Notes under the pieces: model-generated | The model's input: the letters and a program-made list of their open reading frames with translations, nothing else | Told to the model about the DNA's origin: nothing | Databases searched by the model: none | Origin: Pseudomonas putida | GTDB lineage: Bacteria > Pseudomonadota > Gammaproteobacteria > Pseudomonadales > Pseudomonadaceae | Length of the DNA stretch: 64,000 bases | NCBI RefSeq assembly: GCF_005080685.1 | Contig: NZ_CP039371.1 | Coordinates: 1,054,001 to 1,118,000, forward strand | Direction of reading: 5' to 3' | In this document: piece after piece, positions 27,359 to 41,796 of the stretch | How positions within the stretch are numbered: the first letter of the stretch is position 1 | Layout: each line of letters starts with the position of its first letter | Program-made: the position numbers and the translations under genes

Positions 27359-27790
27359 ATGAACTCCAGTCGCCCCTATCTGGTTCGAGCACTGTACGAG
27401 TGGATCGTCGACAACGATTGCACCCCTCATATGCTGGTCAACGCCGAATACCCGGCGGTCCAGGTACCCCAGGGTTTCGCCAGTGATGGCCAGATCGTCC
27501 TGAATATCTCGCCCAGCGCCGTGCGCAGCCTGCACATGGATAACGAGGCAGTGAGCTTCGAGGGCCGCTTCGGTGGCGTCGCCCACTCGCTGTACGTGCC
27601 AGCCGGCGCCATTCTCGGCATCTATGCCCGGGAGAATGGCCAGGGCATGGTGTTCGAGCTCGAGCCGCCAGTGATGGAGGATGAAGAACTCGAAGACGAA
27701 GGTGTCGAGCCGGATGACGATGGCCCGCCCACTGGTGGCGGGCAGCCGCCGCGCCCTAGCGGTCGGCCTAGCCTGAAAGTGGTCAAGTAA
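27359..27790 (+). CDS. sspB: ClpXP adaptor SspB
   Basis: A 143-residue adaptor that brings ssrA-tagged proteins to the ClpXP protease. The folded part is about 1-105 (RPYLVRALYEWIVDNDCTPH, FEGRFGGVAHSLYVPAGAILGIYARENGQGM). Then comes an acidic/Pro-Gly linker and the C-terminal ClpX-binding tail RPSLKVVK. It is co-transcribed with sspA; a terminator follows immediately. Confidence 0.95.
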   Translation: MNSSRPYLVRALYEWIVDNDCTPHMLVNAEYPAVQVPQGFASDGQIVLNISPSAVRSLHMDNEAVSFEGRFGGVAHSLYVPAGAILGIYARENGQGMVFELEPPVMEDEELEDEGVEPDDDGPPTGGGQPPRPSGRPSLKVVK

Positions 27791-27791
27791 C

Positions 27792-27822
27792 AAAAAAGGC
27801 GATCCAACCGGATCGCCTTTTT
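27792..27822. terminator. Bidirectional intrinsic terminator after sspB
   Basis: GGCGATCC (27798-27805) and GGATCGCC (27810-27817) with A-run before and T-run after; it lies between sspB and the convergent dolP-like gene and can serve both. Confidence 0.9.
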
Positions 27823-27847
27823 CTTTGCCTGCACCCGTGCCAGTGGA

Positions 27848-29025
<1,178 letters not shown>

Positions 29026-29102
29026 TTAAATGGGGCGGCGGCCTTTGCTGCGCGCAACAGGGACCAGCCCGCGAAACATAGAGCAAAAAAAACGGATTGG
29101 GT

Positions 29103-29474
29103 TCAGCATTCGAAGGCGTTTTTCAACCATTGAAGCGGTTGGCCTGCGTGGTGGCTGCCCTGCAGGGCGACTACGTCGAAGCGGCAGGGGTGTTCGGCCC
29201 AACGGGGCTCCTTTTGTAGAAAAAGGCTGGCGGCAAGCACCAGCCTTTTCTGCTTGCGCCCGTCGATACTGCCGAGGGCGCCGCCGAAGCTCGCGTGTAG
29301 CCGATAGCGGACTTCGACGAATACTACTGTATCGGCGTCGAGCATGACCAGATCAAGCTCGCCGCCTTTGCATCGCCAATTGCGTGCCAGCAGTTGCAGG
29401 CCCTGCCCCTGGAGGTATCCAAGGGCATGGTTTTCCGCGCTGTTGCCGGCACTGGTAGGCGATGCATCTGCCAT
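29103..29474 (-). CDS. yraN: YraN-family (UPF0102) putative endonuclease
   Basis: A 123-residue member of the restriction-endonuclease-like YraN family. The core GGELDLVMLDADTVVFVEVRYR has the usual Glu-Asp and ExR residues, though Lys after Glu-Val is Arg here. Its function is unknown. Its start overlaps the end of lpoA by one base (TGATG), so it is translationally coupled. Confidence 0.9.
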   Translation of the reverse strand: MADASPTSAGNSAENHALGYLQGQGLQLLARNWRCKGGELDLVMLDADTVVFVEVRYRLHASFGGALGSIDGRKQKRLVLAASLFLQKEPRWAEHPCRFDVVALQGSHHAGQPLQWLKNAFEC

Positions 29475-31291
29475 CAGCGGGGGGTATCGGGCAGGCGCTT
29501 GACCTGGCCGCCGGAGAACTCGGCCCATGGCAGCTGGCGCTCGATGCGCTGGCCGGGGTTGATGCTCAGGCTGCCGGACAGGCCCTGCACGCGGTTGTCA
29601 GGCAGTGCCTTGAGCTGGTCCAGGCGTGGCGCCAGGCTGTAGGCATCGACGCCCATGGCATACAGGCGGCCCAGGCTGCCGGCAGCTTGAGGCCACTGTT
29701 GCACCACCTGCTGGCGCAGGCTGTTGTTGGTATCGAGCAGCCACGGCGTTTCGCAGAAGCGGATGCCGTTCATGTCGTTGTACTGGTTTACGTCACCGCT
29801 GGCGCTGTACAGGTTCGAGGTGGCGTAGACCGGCACGTCGCCGGCGTACTGGAAGTTCAGGGTCGGCTTGATCTGCTGGGCCTGCTGCGGGGTGGCGGCG
29901 AGGAAGATGAAGTCGATGTCCTGGCGGCGCGATGGCTGCGCCGAGAGGTTGCCACCTACGGTGCTTTGCAAGCTCTTGGCGCGTGCCTCGCTCTGGCGAA
30001 GCTGGAACAGGTCGGCGATCTGCTGGGCCAGGGCGACCGGTTGCGCGATGCGTTCGGCGGCGAGCAGGGTGCCGCCGTTGCCTTCCCAGTCCTGGCGGAA
30101 GGCGGCGAGCACGCGGTCGCCCCATTCGCCGCTTGGTACCAGGGCTACCGCGCGGACCATGCCATCGGCGCGGGCGCGGCGGGATACTTCGCGGGCTTCG
30201 TCCTCGGCGGCGAGGCCGAACTGGAACAACTGCGGCGGAGCCTTTTGACCGGCTTCGGCATAGTTCAGGGCGAGGGTCGTGATCGGCAGTTGTGGGTAGG
30301 CAGCGAGCTTTTTAACCAGTGGTTTTTCCAGTGGTCCGACCACCAGTTGCACGCCGGCGGCCTGCGCCTGGCGGTAGAAGTCGTCCAGCGAGCTGATGCG
30401 CGAGCTGTCGAAGACCTGCACAGCCGGCGCTGGCTGACCGCTTTGCTGGGCCTGGAAGTGCGCCGCCATGAAGCCATCGCGCAGGGCGCGGGCCACGTTG
30501 GCCAACGGGCCTTCCTGGGGCAGCAGCAAGGCGATCTTGGTCAGCGGCTGGCTGGCCAGTTCCTTGAGCTTGACCAGTGCCGTGGGCAGTTGCTTGGCGG
30601 CTGGGTGGTCGGGGTGCTGTGCGCGCCAGGTGTCGATGGCGGCCTGTTGCTGCTCCAGGGTGCCGGCGCTTTTCACTGCCAGTGCCAGGCTGGTCCAGCC
30701 GGCCAGGGTTGCATCGCTGGCAGGCTGTTGCAGTTGCTCGGCCGGCAGCGAGGCGACCAGGGCCCAGATCGAGTCATCGTTGGCGCTGGCCGCCTGGTCG
30801 CTGAGCAGCGGGGCCAGCAGCACGCGCTGCTGGGCGGCGGCCAGGGCCTGGCCGTCGGCTTCGAGGGCGGCAGCGTGAACGCTGTAGGTGCGTGCCTGCT
30901 GGGCTTCCGGCAGTTCGCCGACGCGCGCCAGGCTCGGGTGCGACAAGGCGCTCAGGGCCGCCTTGGGCTGGTTGCGGCTCATGGCCAGTTCCGCTGCCAG
31001 GGTGCTGGCGAAGACCTGCTGGGCGGGCTTGAGCGTGTCCAGCGGTACCTGCTGGAGAATGCCTGCGGCGCGGGGGAAGTCTTTCTGCTTGTAGGCGAGA
31101 TCCGCGGCGCTCAGGCGCAGCAGCGCGGCATCCTCGGCGGACTTGCTGTTGGCCGCCTTGTCGAGCAGCTGTTCGATGCTGGCATCCGGGGTGCGTGGCA
31201 GTTCGCCCAGGCTGGATGAGGGCGAGCTGGCGCAGGCTGCGAGCAGGGCAGCGAAGCAGAGGGCTGTGAACAGCCGCAGGCAAGCGATCAT
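29474..31291 (-). CDS. lpoA: Outer-membrane lipoprotein LpoA, activator of PBP1A
   Basis: A 605-residue lipoprotein (lipobox LLAAC, Cys20) that reaches through the peptidoglycan to stimulate a class A penicillin-binding protein. The N-terminal half (about 35-250) is helical TPR-like; the C-terminal half (about 255-590, beginning ITKIALLLPQEGPLANVARALRDGF in type) has the periplasmic-binding-protein fold. It is the first gene of the minus-strand lpoA-yraN-SIS-dolP group and divergent from rsmI. Confidence 0.92.
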   Translation of the reverse strand: MIACLRLFTALCFAALLAACASSPSSSLGELPRTPDASIEQLLDKAANSKSAEDAALLRLSAADLAYKQKDFPRAAGILQQVPLDTLKPAQQVFASTLAAELAMSRNQPKAALSALSHPSLARVGELPEAQQARTYSVHAAALEADGQALAAAQQRVLLAPLLSDQAASANDDSIWALVASLPAEQLQQPASDATLAGWTSLALAVKSAGTLEQQQAAIDTWRAQHPDHPAAKQLPTALVKLKELASQPLTKIALLLPQEGPLANVARALRDGFMAAHFQAQQSGQPAPAVQVFDSSRISSLDDFYRQAQAAGVQLVVGPLEKPLVKKLAAYPQLPITTLALNYAEAGQKAPPQLFQFGLAAEDEAREVSRRARADGMVRAVALVPSGEWGDRVLAAFRQDWEGNGGTLLAAERIAQPVALAQQIADLFQLRQSEARAKSLQSTVGGNLSAQPSRRQDIDFIFLAATPQQAQQIKPTLNFQYAGDVPVYATSNLYSASGDVNQYNDMNGIRFCETPWLLDTNNSLRQQVVQQWPQAAGSLGRLYAMGVDAYSLAPRLDQLKALPDNRVQGLSGSLSINPGQRIERQLPWAEFSGGQVKRLPDTPR

Positions 31292-31478
31292 GTAAAAGTC
31301 CTGTTACTCGATCAAGTTGGCCGGCAATTGTACCCAAGCCGGGGCGCGGGCGCGATCTTGGCGGCGTCGAACCTTCACTATAGGCGCCATGAAATGGCCG
31401 GGCGGCGAAGTTCTTTGCGCGCTGTTACAGGTGCTCGGGCTACAATGGCGCTTTTGATCCGAAAGACAGGTGTGCGCA

Positions 31479-32354
31479 GTGACTGATGTGGCAGGGGCTT
31501 CGAAATCCGCGGTGGGTACGCTGTACGTGGTCGCGACGCCGATCGGCAACCTCGACGACATGAGCGCGCGCGCGCTGAAGGTGCTGGGTGGCGTGGCGTT
31601 GATCGCCGCCGAGGACACCCGGCATTCCATTCGCTTGCTGCAGCACTTCGGTATCGACACGCCGCTGGCGGCCTGCCACGAACACAACGAGCGCGACGAA
31701 GGCGGGCGCTTCATCACCAAGCTGCTGGCCGGCGAGGACGTGGCGCTGGTCTCCGATGCCGGTACGCCGCTGATCTCCGACCCTGGCTATCACCTGGTCC
31801 GCCAGGCCCGGGCGGCGGGGGTGAACGTGGTGCCGGTGCCGGGAGCGTGTGCGCTGATCGCCGCGCTTTCTGCCGCAGGTCTGCCATCGGATCGCTTCAT
31901 CTTCGAAGGCTTCCTGCCGGCCAAGGCCGCAGGGCGCCGCGCGCGCCTGGAGCAGGTGAAGGAAGAGCCGCGCACCCTTATCTTCTACGAAGCGCCGCAC
32001 CGCATCCTCGAATTCCTCGAGGACATGGAGGCGGTGTTCGGAGGGGAGCGCCCGGCGCTGCTGGCTCGTGAATTGACCAAAACCTTCGAGACCCTCAAGG
32101 GCCTGCCGCTGGCCGAACTGCGCGCTTTCGTGGCCGGCGACAGCAATCAGCAGCGCGGCGAATGCGTGGTGCTGGTCGGTGGTTGGGCGGCGCCCGAGGG
32201 TGAGCAGGCGATCAGCGCCGAGGCCATGCGCGTGCTCGACCTGTTGCTGGCGGAACTGCCACTCAAGCGTGCGGCAGCGTTGGCGGCCCAAATCACGGGT
32301 GTGCGCAAGAACCTGCTGTATCAGGCGGCCCTGGAAAAACAGAATTCCCAGTAA
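31479..32354 (+). CDS. rsmI: 16S rRNA (cytidine1402-2'-O)-methyltransferase RsmI
   Basis: A 291-residue tetrapyrrole-methylase-fold enzyme that 2'-O-methylates C1402 in the ribosomal P site using SAM. It shows [43 protein letters not shown] and [12 protein letters not shown] at 31479 lies eight bases past ACAGG and is preferred to GTG at 31470, which abuts it. RsmH, which methylates the same base on N4, lies 1.2 kb away. Confidence 0.94.
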   Translation: MTDVAGASKSAVGTLYVVATPIGNLDDMSARALKVLGGVALIAAEDTRHSIRLLQHFGIDTPLAACHEHNERDEGGRFITKLLAGEDVALVSDAGTPLISDPGYHLVRQARAAGVNVVPVPGACALIAALSAAGLPSDRFIFEGFLPAKAAGRRARLEQVKEEPRTLIFYEAPHRILEFLEDMEAVFGGERPALLARELTKTFETLKGLPLAELRAFVAGDSNQQRGECVVLVGGWAAPEGEQAISAEAMRVLDLLLAELPLKRAAALAAQITGVRKNLLYQAALEKQNSQ

Positions 32355-32370
32355 GGGATGGCGGTATCGC

Positions 32371-32399
32371 TTGTTCTTGGGCGTGCCTGCCGGTAACCT
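32371..32399 (+). promoter_or_regulatory. Sigma70 promoter of rnpB
   Basis: TTGTTC (32371-32376), 17 bases, TAACCT (32394-32399). The expected start about 32406-32409 agrees with the 5' end of the RNase P RNA. Confidence 0.6.
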
Positions 32400-32408
32400 T
32401 GTCGGCGG

Positions 32409-32767
32409 AGAGTCGATCGGACAGTCGCTGCTCGCTTTTGTTCCACAAAGGCGGGGGGAGGAAAGTCCGGGCTCCATAGGGCAGAGTGCCAGGTAACGCC
32501 TGGGAGGCGCGAGCCTACGGAAAGTGCCACAGAAAATAACCGCCTAAGCACTTCGGTGCCGGTAAGGGTGAAAAGGTGCGGTAAGAGCGCACCGCACGGC
32601 TGGCAACAGTTCGTGGCTAGGTAAACCCCACTCGGAGCAAGACCAAATAGGGTTCCATCAGGCGTGGCCCGCGTCGGAACCGGGTAGGTTGCTAGAGGCG
32701 TCCAGTGATGGCCGTCGTAGAGGAATGACTGTCCTCGACAAAACCCGGCTTACAGATCGACTCTCCA
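32409..32767 (+). ncRNA. rnpB: RNase P RNA (type A), M1 RNA
   Basis: The catalytic RNA that trims tRNA 5' ends. The ends AGAGTCGATCGG (32409 on) and CAGATCGACTCT (near 32752-32763) pair as helix P1. The universal core GAGGAAAGTCCGGGCTC (P4 5' half, J3/4) lies at 32459-32475, and ACAGAAAATAACCGCC and the 3' core GGCTTACAGATCG follow in order. Length of about 360 nt fits bacterial type A. The exact 3' end is not certain. Confidence 0.93.
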
Positions 32768-33034
32768 CCTTTCCTTCCCTGCTTGAATCGATAGCAGAAG
32801 CGTCTTGGTAATACCGAAAAGATCTTACTCTTAATAAATCACTTTAACTTTGAACTCGATCCGTTTGAGTGGGTTTGATTTTTCACGTTTTTTTCTTGTC
32901 CCGGTAATCCCTCCCCCTTCCTTTGTTGCGCTAAATCTCGGTCCCGTAAGGGTTTTCCTTATGAACGTGCCTTGACGGTGCAGCGGACGGATTCCTATAG
33001 TGTGCGCAAGTGGCAGAAAGTGGGATGAAGTGGG
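32768..33034 (+). promoter_or_regulatory. Leader region of the dcw cluster with promoter and MraZ operator
   Basis: The 309-base gap between rnpB and mraZ is AT-rich. TTGACG (32972-32977), 18 bases, TATAGT (32996-33001) is a good sigma70 promoter. Right at the start site three direct repeats GTGGC/GTGGG/GTGGG (33010-33014, 33020-33024, 33030-33034) are spaced by exactly five bases, matching the TGGGN-N5 repeats bound by MraZ in E. coli. MraZ would thus repress its own cluster. No gene is seen in 32768-32970. Confidence 0.82.
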
Positions 33035-33076
33035 TTTTCTGACACAAAAAAGCTAACATTATGAGGAATCGCAGCC

Positions 33077-33532
33077 GTGTTCCGCGGAGCCAACGCCGTC
33101 AGCCTCGATGCCAAGGGCCGTCTCGCAATGCCGAGCCGGTACCGCGACGAGCTCGATTCGCGTTGCAATGGTCAGCTGATCGTGACCATCGACGCCGTGG
33201 ACCCCTGCTTGTGTGTTTATCCCCTCGATGAGTGGGAACAGATTGAAGCCAAGTTGCGCGCCTTGCCGTCGTTGCGTGAGGAAAACCGTCGCCTGCAGCG
33301 TTTGCTGATCGGCAATGCGGTGGACCTGGAGCTCGATGGCAGTGGGCGTTTCCTGGTGCCGCCCCGTCTGCGTGAGTACGCCAAGCTCGACAAGAAGGCG
33401 ATGCTGGTGGGGCAACTGAACAAATTCCAGCTGTGGGATGAGGATGCCTGGAACGCGGTTTCGGCGGCCGACCTCGCAGCTATTCAACAACCGGGCGCGA
33501 TGCCCGACGATTTACGTGACCTGATCCTGTGA
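33077..33532 (+). CDS. mraZ: Transcriptional regulator MraZ
   Basis: A 151-residue AbrB-like DNA-binding protein with two MraZ repeats (about 1-50 and 75-125; [25 protein letters not shown] and [22 protein letters not shown]). It represses the dcw cluster in E. coli. GTG start with GAGGA ahead. First gene of the division cluster; the stop overlaps the rsmH start by four bases. Confidence 0.95.
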   Translation: MFRGANAVSLDAKGRLAMPSRYRDELDSRCNGQLIVTIDAVDPCLCVYPLDEWEQIEAKLRALPSLREENRRLQRLLIGNAVDLELDGSGRFLVPPRLREYAKLDKKAMLVGQLNKFQLWDEDAWNAVSAADLAAIQQPGAMPDDLRDLIL

Positions 33533-34472
33533 CCATAGATAGCGGCTTCAACCACATCACCGTCCTGCTCGACGAAGCTGTCGAGGCATTGGCCCTGCGC
33601 GCCGACGGTTGCTATCTGGACGGCACCTTCGGGCGTGGCGGACACAGCCGGCTGATCCTCAGCAAGCTCGGGCCGCAAGGGCGGCTGCTGGGGTTCGATA
33701 AGGATCCTCAAGCGATTGCCACCGGGCAAGCGCTGGCGGCCGAAGACGGCCGCTTTGTCATTGTGCAGCGCAGCTTTGCCGAGCTCGGCGATGAAGTGGC
33801 CGCGCGCGGCCTGAGCGGCAAGGTCAGCGGTGTGCTGCTCGACCTGGGCGTGTCGTCGCCGCAGCTCGACGACCCTGAGCGTGGGTTCAGTTTCCTCAAT
33901 GACGGCCCGCTGGACATGCGCATGAACCCCGACCAGGGCATCAGCGCCGCCGAGTTCATTGCCACGGCGCCGGTCGAGGAAATCGCCCGGGTCTTCAAGG
34001 AATACGGCGAAGAGCGTTTTGCCGGGCGCATGGCACGTGCCGTGGTCGAGCGCCGCGAGACCCAGCCGTTCACCCGTACGGCCGACCTGGCCGAAGTGCT
34101 CAAGGTCGCCAACCCGGCCTGGGAAAAAGGCAAGAACCCTGCCACCCGCGCCTTCCAGGGCCTGCGTATCCACGTCAACAATGAGCTGGGCGACCTCGAG
34201 GCTGGCCTCGAAGCCGCACTCGACGCGCTGGAAGTGGGCGGCCGCCTGGCGGTGATCAGCTTCCACTCGCTGGAAGACCGCATCGTCAAGTTGTTCATGC
34301 GCAAACTGGTCAAGGGCGAAGCCGACAATCTGCCGCGCAACCTGCCAGTGCAGCACAAGGTCTTCGAGCCAAAAGTCCGCCTCATCGGCAAGGCGCAGTT
34401 CGCCTCCGACGCCGAACTCAAGGCCAATCCGCGGGCGCGCAGCGCCGTCATGCGGGTGGCGGAGAAACTTCG

Positions 34473-34476
<4 letters not shown>
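33529..34476 (+). CDS. rsmH: 16S rRNA (cytosine1402-N4)-methyltransferase RsmH
   Basis: A 315-residue SAM methyltransferase, formerly MraW. It has the SAM site [35 protein letters not shown] and the C-terminal [13 protein letters not shown] start inside GTGA overlap with mraZ; its own stop overlaps the ftsL start likewise. Confidence 0.95.
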
Positions 34477-37993
<3,517 letters not shown>

Positions 37994-38001
<8 letters not shown>

Positions 38002-39361
38002 GCCCATGATCCTCAGCCAGTTGACCGGCGCATTGAATGCGCGTTTGGTGGGGGATGACGCCAGCTTCACCGGTGTCAGCATCGACAGCCGCAGCGTCGG
38101 CGCCGGCCAACTGTTCGTCGCCCTGGCCGGCCCGCGCTTCGACGGCCATGACTACCTGGCCGACGTGCAGGCCAAGGGCGCCGTTGCCGCGTTGGTCGAG
38201 CGGGAAATCGACGATGTCGACCTGCCGCAGCTGGTGGTCGCCGACAGCCGCCTGGCCCTGGGTCAGCTCGGCGCGCTGAACCGTGCCGCCTTCGACAAGC
38301 CGGTGGTGGCCATCACCGGCTCCAGCGGCAAGACCACGGTCAAGGAGATGCTCGCGTGCATCCTGCGCACCCGTGGCCCGGTGCACGCCACCCGCGGCAA
38401 CCTCAATAACGACCTCGGCGCGCCGCTGACCCTGCTGGAGATCGCTCCGCAGCACAGCGCCGCCGTGATCGAGCTGGGCGCCTCGCGCATTGGCGAAATC
38501 CGCTACACCGTAGGCCTGACCCAGCCGCAGGTGGTCATCATCAATAATGCTGGCACCGCCCATGTCGGCGAATTCGGCGGCCCGGAGAAAATCGTCGAGG
38601 CCAAGGGCGAGATTCTCGAAGGCCTGGGCGAGGGCGGCACGGCCATCCTCAACCTGGCCGACAAGGCGTTCGACATCTGGCGCAAGCGTGCCGGTAGCCA
38701 TCGCGTGCTGAGCTTCGCCCTGGACAACCCGCAAGCCGACTTGCATGCCAGCGACATAGGCCGCGATGCCCGTGGCTGCCCGTCTTTCACCCTGCATGGG
38801 CCGGACGGCAGTGTCGCCGTGCAACTGAATCTGCTCGGTACCCACAACGTGAGCAATGCACTGGCCGCTGCCGCTGCCGCGCATGCCGTTGGTCTGACCC
38901 TGAGCGGCATCGCCGCCGGGCTCAGCGCGGTGCAGCCGGTCAAGGGCCGCACAGTGGCCCAGATCGCCCCGAACGGGGTGCGGGTGATCGACGACAGCTA
39001 CAACGCAAATCCCACCTCGATGTGCGCCGCCGTTGATATACTCGCCGGCTTTTCCGGGCGCACCGTTCTGGTGCTCGGCGATATCGGCGAACTGGGGCAA
39101 TGGGCCGAAGAGGGTCACCGGCAGGTGGGCGACTATGCCCGCGGCAAGGTCGATGCCCTGTATGCGGTCGGTACCAACATGATTCATGCGGTCCAGGCGT
39201 TCGGCGCCAATGGCCGCCATTTCGCCACTCAAGCTGAGCTGATCGAGGCCGTTCGTGCCGAGTCAGCCAGCGAAACCACAATCTTGATCAAGGGCTCGCG
39301 CAGCGCTGCGATGGAAAACGTCGTGGCTGCACTGTGCGGTGCCAGCGGGGAGAAACATTAA
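37994..39361 (+). CDS. murF: UDP-MurNAc-tripeptide:D-Ala-D-Ala ligase MurF
   Basis: A 455-residue ligase that completes the pentapeptide. P-loop [12 protein letters not shown] near 102-113, then [13 protein letters not shown] and [11 protein letters not shown], typical of MurF. The ATG at 37994 is preferred over an in-frame upstream start because the protein then starts like other MurF. Confidence 0.95.
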
Positions 39362-40443
39362 TGCTGCTGCTGTTGGCCGAGTATCTGCAACAGTTCCACA
39401 AAGGCTTCGCGGTCTTTCAGTACCTGTCCCTGCGCGGGATCCTGGGTGTACTGACGGCGTTGTCCCTGGCGCTGTGGCTGGGGCCGTGGATGATTCGTAC
39501 CCTGCAGATCCGTCAGATCGGTCAGGCCGTTCGTAACGACGGCCCGCAATCGCACCTGTCCAAGTCCGGCACCCCGACCATGGGGGGCGCGCTGATCCTG
39601 TCCGCCATCGCCATCAGTACCTTGCTGTGGGCTGACCTGACCAACCGCTATGTCTGGACCGTGTTGATCGTGACCCTGCTGTTCGGGGCCATCGGCTGGG
39701 TCGATGACTACCGCAAGGTGATCGAGAAGAACTCGCGTGGCCTGCCGAGCCGCTGGAAGTATTTCTGGCAGTCGGTGTTTGGCCTGGGCGCAGCGCTGTT
39801 CCTCTACATGACCGCCCCGACCAGCGTCGAGACCACGCTGATCGTGCCGTTCCTCAAGGACGTCACCATCCCGCTGGGTGTTGGCTTCGTCGTCCTGACC
39901 TATTTCGTCATCGTCGGCTCGAGCAACGCGGTCAACCTCACCGACGGCCTCGACGGCCTGGCGATCATGCCGACCGTGATGGTGGGCGGCGCCCTGGGCA
40001 TCTTCTGCTACCTGTCGGGCAACGTGAAGTTCGCTGAGTACCTGCTGATTCCGTACGTGCCGGGCTCGGGCGAGCTGATCGTGTTCTGCGGTGCATTGAT
40101 CGGTGCCGGCCTAGGCTTCCTGTGGTTCAACACCTACCCGGCGCAGGTCTTCATGGGCGACGTCGGCGCACTGGCCCTCGGGGCGGCGCTGGGCACCATC
40201 GCGGTGATCGTGCGCCAGGAAATCGTGCTGTTCATCATGGGTGGCGTGTTCGTCATGGAGACCCTGTCGGTGGTGATCCAGGTCGCCTCGTTCAAGCTCA
40301 CCGGCAAGCGCGTGTTCCGCATGGCACCGATCCATCACCACTTTGAACTCAAGGGCTGGCCTGAGCCACGGGTGATCGTCCGTTTCTGGATCATCACCGT
40401 GATTCTGGTGCTGGTCGGCCTTGCAACCCTGAAACTGAGGTAG
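39361..40443 (+). CDS. mraY: Phospho-MurNAc-pentapeptide transferase MraY
   Basis: A 360-residue integral membrane enzyme with about ten spans that makes lipid I from UDP-MurNAc-pentapeptide and undecaprenyl phosphate. Signatures: GTPTMGG region ([14 protein letters not shown]), [13 protein letters not shown] with catalytic aspartates, [11 protein letters not shown] and the HHHFE(L) loop. TAATG overlap with murF. Confidence 0.96.
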   Translation: MLLLLAEYLQQFHKGFAVFQYLSLRGILGVLTALSLALWLGPWMIRTLQIRQIGQAVRNDGPQSHLSKSGTPTMGGALILSAIAISTLLWADLTNRYVWTVLIVTLLFGAIGWVDDYRKVIEKNSRGLPSRWKYFWQSVFGLGAALFLYMTAPTSVETTLIVPFLKDVTIPLGVGFVVLTYFVIVGSSNAVNLTDGLDGLAIMPTVMVGGALGIFCYLSGNVKFAEYLLIPYVPGSGELIVFCGALIGAGLGFLWFNTYPAQVFMGDVGALALGAALGTIAVIVRQEIVLFIMGGVFVMETLSVVIQVASFKLTGKRVFRMAPIHHHFELKGWPEPRVIVRFWIITVILVLVGLATLKLR

Positions 40444-40449
40444 ACGAGC

Positions 40450-41796
40450 GTGTCACTGATCGCTTCCGACCAATTCCGCATCGTTGTCGGCCTCGGCAAG
40501 AGCGGCATGTCCCTGGTTCGCTTCCTGGCGAGCCGGGGCATTGCCTTTGCGGTCGCCGACACCCGCGAGCAACCGCCGGAACTGGACACCCTGCGTCGTG
40601 ACTACCCGCAGGTGGAAGTACGCTGTGGCGAGCTGGATGTCGATTTCCTGTGCCGCGCCAACGAACTCTACGTGAGCCCAGGCCTTGCCCTGGCCACCCC
40701 GGCGCTGCAGCAGGCCGCTGCGCGTGGCGTGGTGCTGTCGGGTGATATCGAGTTGTTCGCCCGTCATGCCAAGGCGCCGATCATCGCGATCAGTGGGTCC
40801 AACGCGAAAAGCACCGTGACCACCCTGGTCGGCGAAATGGCGGCCAAGGCCGGCAAGCGCGTGGCCGTCGGCGGCAACCTCGGTACCCCGGCCCTGGACC
40901 TGCTCGACGATGACGTCGAACTGTATGTCCTGGAGCTTTCCAGCTTCCAGCTGGAAACCACCGACCAGCTCAATGCCGAAGTGGCCACCGTGCTGAACAT
41001 CAGCGAAGACCACATGGACCGCTACAGCGGCCTGCCGGCCTATCACCTGGCCAAGCACCGGATCTTCCGCGGCGCCCGCCAGGTGGTGGTCAACCGCCAG
41101 GACGCCCTGAGCCGGCCGCTGCCGGTGGAAGGCCGCCCATGCTGGACATTCGGCCTCAACCAGCCCGACTTCAAGGCCTTCGGTCTGCGCGAGGTCGATG
41201 GCGAGAAGTACCTGGCCTTCGAGTTCAGCAACCTGATGCCGGTGCGCGAGCTGAAGATCCGTGGCGCGCACAACCAGAGCAATGCCCTGGCGGCCCTGGC
41301 CCTGGGCCACGCCGCCGGTCTGCCGTTCGAGCCGATGCTCGAGGCCCTGCGTGAATTCGCCGGCCTTGCCCACCGCTGCCAATGGGTGCGCCAGCGCAAC
41401 GGCGTGGGCTGGTATGACGATTCCAAGGCCACCAACGTCGGTGCGGCCCTGGCCGCCATCGAAGGCCTGGGTGCGGACATCGATGGCAAGCTGGTGCTGA
41501 TCGCCGGTGGCGATGGCAAGGGCGCCGATTTCGCCGCCCTGCGTGAGCCGGTCGAGCGCTTCTGCCGCGCCGTGGTGCTGCTCGGCCGCGATGCCGAGCG
41601 CCTGGCCGATGCGCTGGGCGACGGCGTGCCATTGATGCGGGTCAAGACCCTCGCCGAAGCCGTCGAGCAATGCGCCGATCTGGCCCAGCCGGGCGATGCG
41701 GTGCTGCTGTCGCCAGCGTGCGCGAGCCTCGACATGTTCAAGAACTTCGAAGAGCGTGGGCGCCTGTTCGCCCAGGCGGCGGAGGGGCTGGCATGA
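40450..41796 (+). CDS. murD: UDP-MurNAc-L-Ala:D-Glu ligase MurD
   Basis: A 448-residue Mur ligase adding D-glutamate. The ATP site is ISGSNAKSTVTTL, with Ala before Lys instead of the usual Gly, common in pseudomonads. ELSSFQLETT and the dinucleotide-like N-terminus VVGLGKSGMSLVRFL are typical. GTG start; stop overlaps ftsW. Confidence 0.95.
   Translation: MSLIASDQFRIVVGLGKSGMSLVRFLASRGIAFAVADTREQPPELDTLRRDYPQVEVRCGELDVDFLCRANELYVSPGLALATPALQQAAARGVVLSGDIELFARHAKAPIIAISGSNAKSTVTTLVGEMAAKAGKRVAVGGNLGTPALDLLDDDVELYVLELSSFQLETTDQLNAEVATVLNISEDHMDRYSGLPAYHLAKHRIFRGARQVVVNRQDALSRPLPVEGRPCWTFGLNQPDFKAFGLREVDGEKYLAFEFSNLMPVRELKIRGAHNQSNALAALALGHAAGLPFEPMLEALREFAGLAHRCQWVRQRNGVGWYDDSKATNVGAALAAIEGLGADIDGKLVLIAGGDGKGADFAALREPVERFCRAVVLLGRDAERLADALGDGVPLMRVKTLAEAVEQCADLAQPGDAVLLSPACASLDMFKNFEERGRLFAQAAEGLA

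Noticed and set aside
30774..31337. 187-codon frame overlapping the start of lpoA
   Set aside because: It is an out-of-frame shadow of lpoA; the real frame has a lipobox and matches LpoA along its full length.
31415..31446. TTGCGC and TACAAT as the rsmI promoter
   Set aside because: The -10 is good but the spacing is 20 bases and the -35 poor, so I do not list it.
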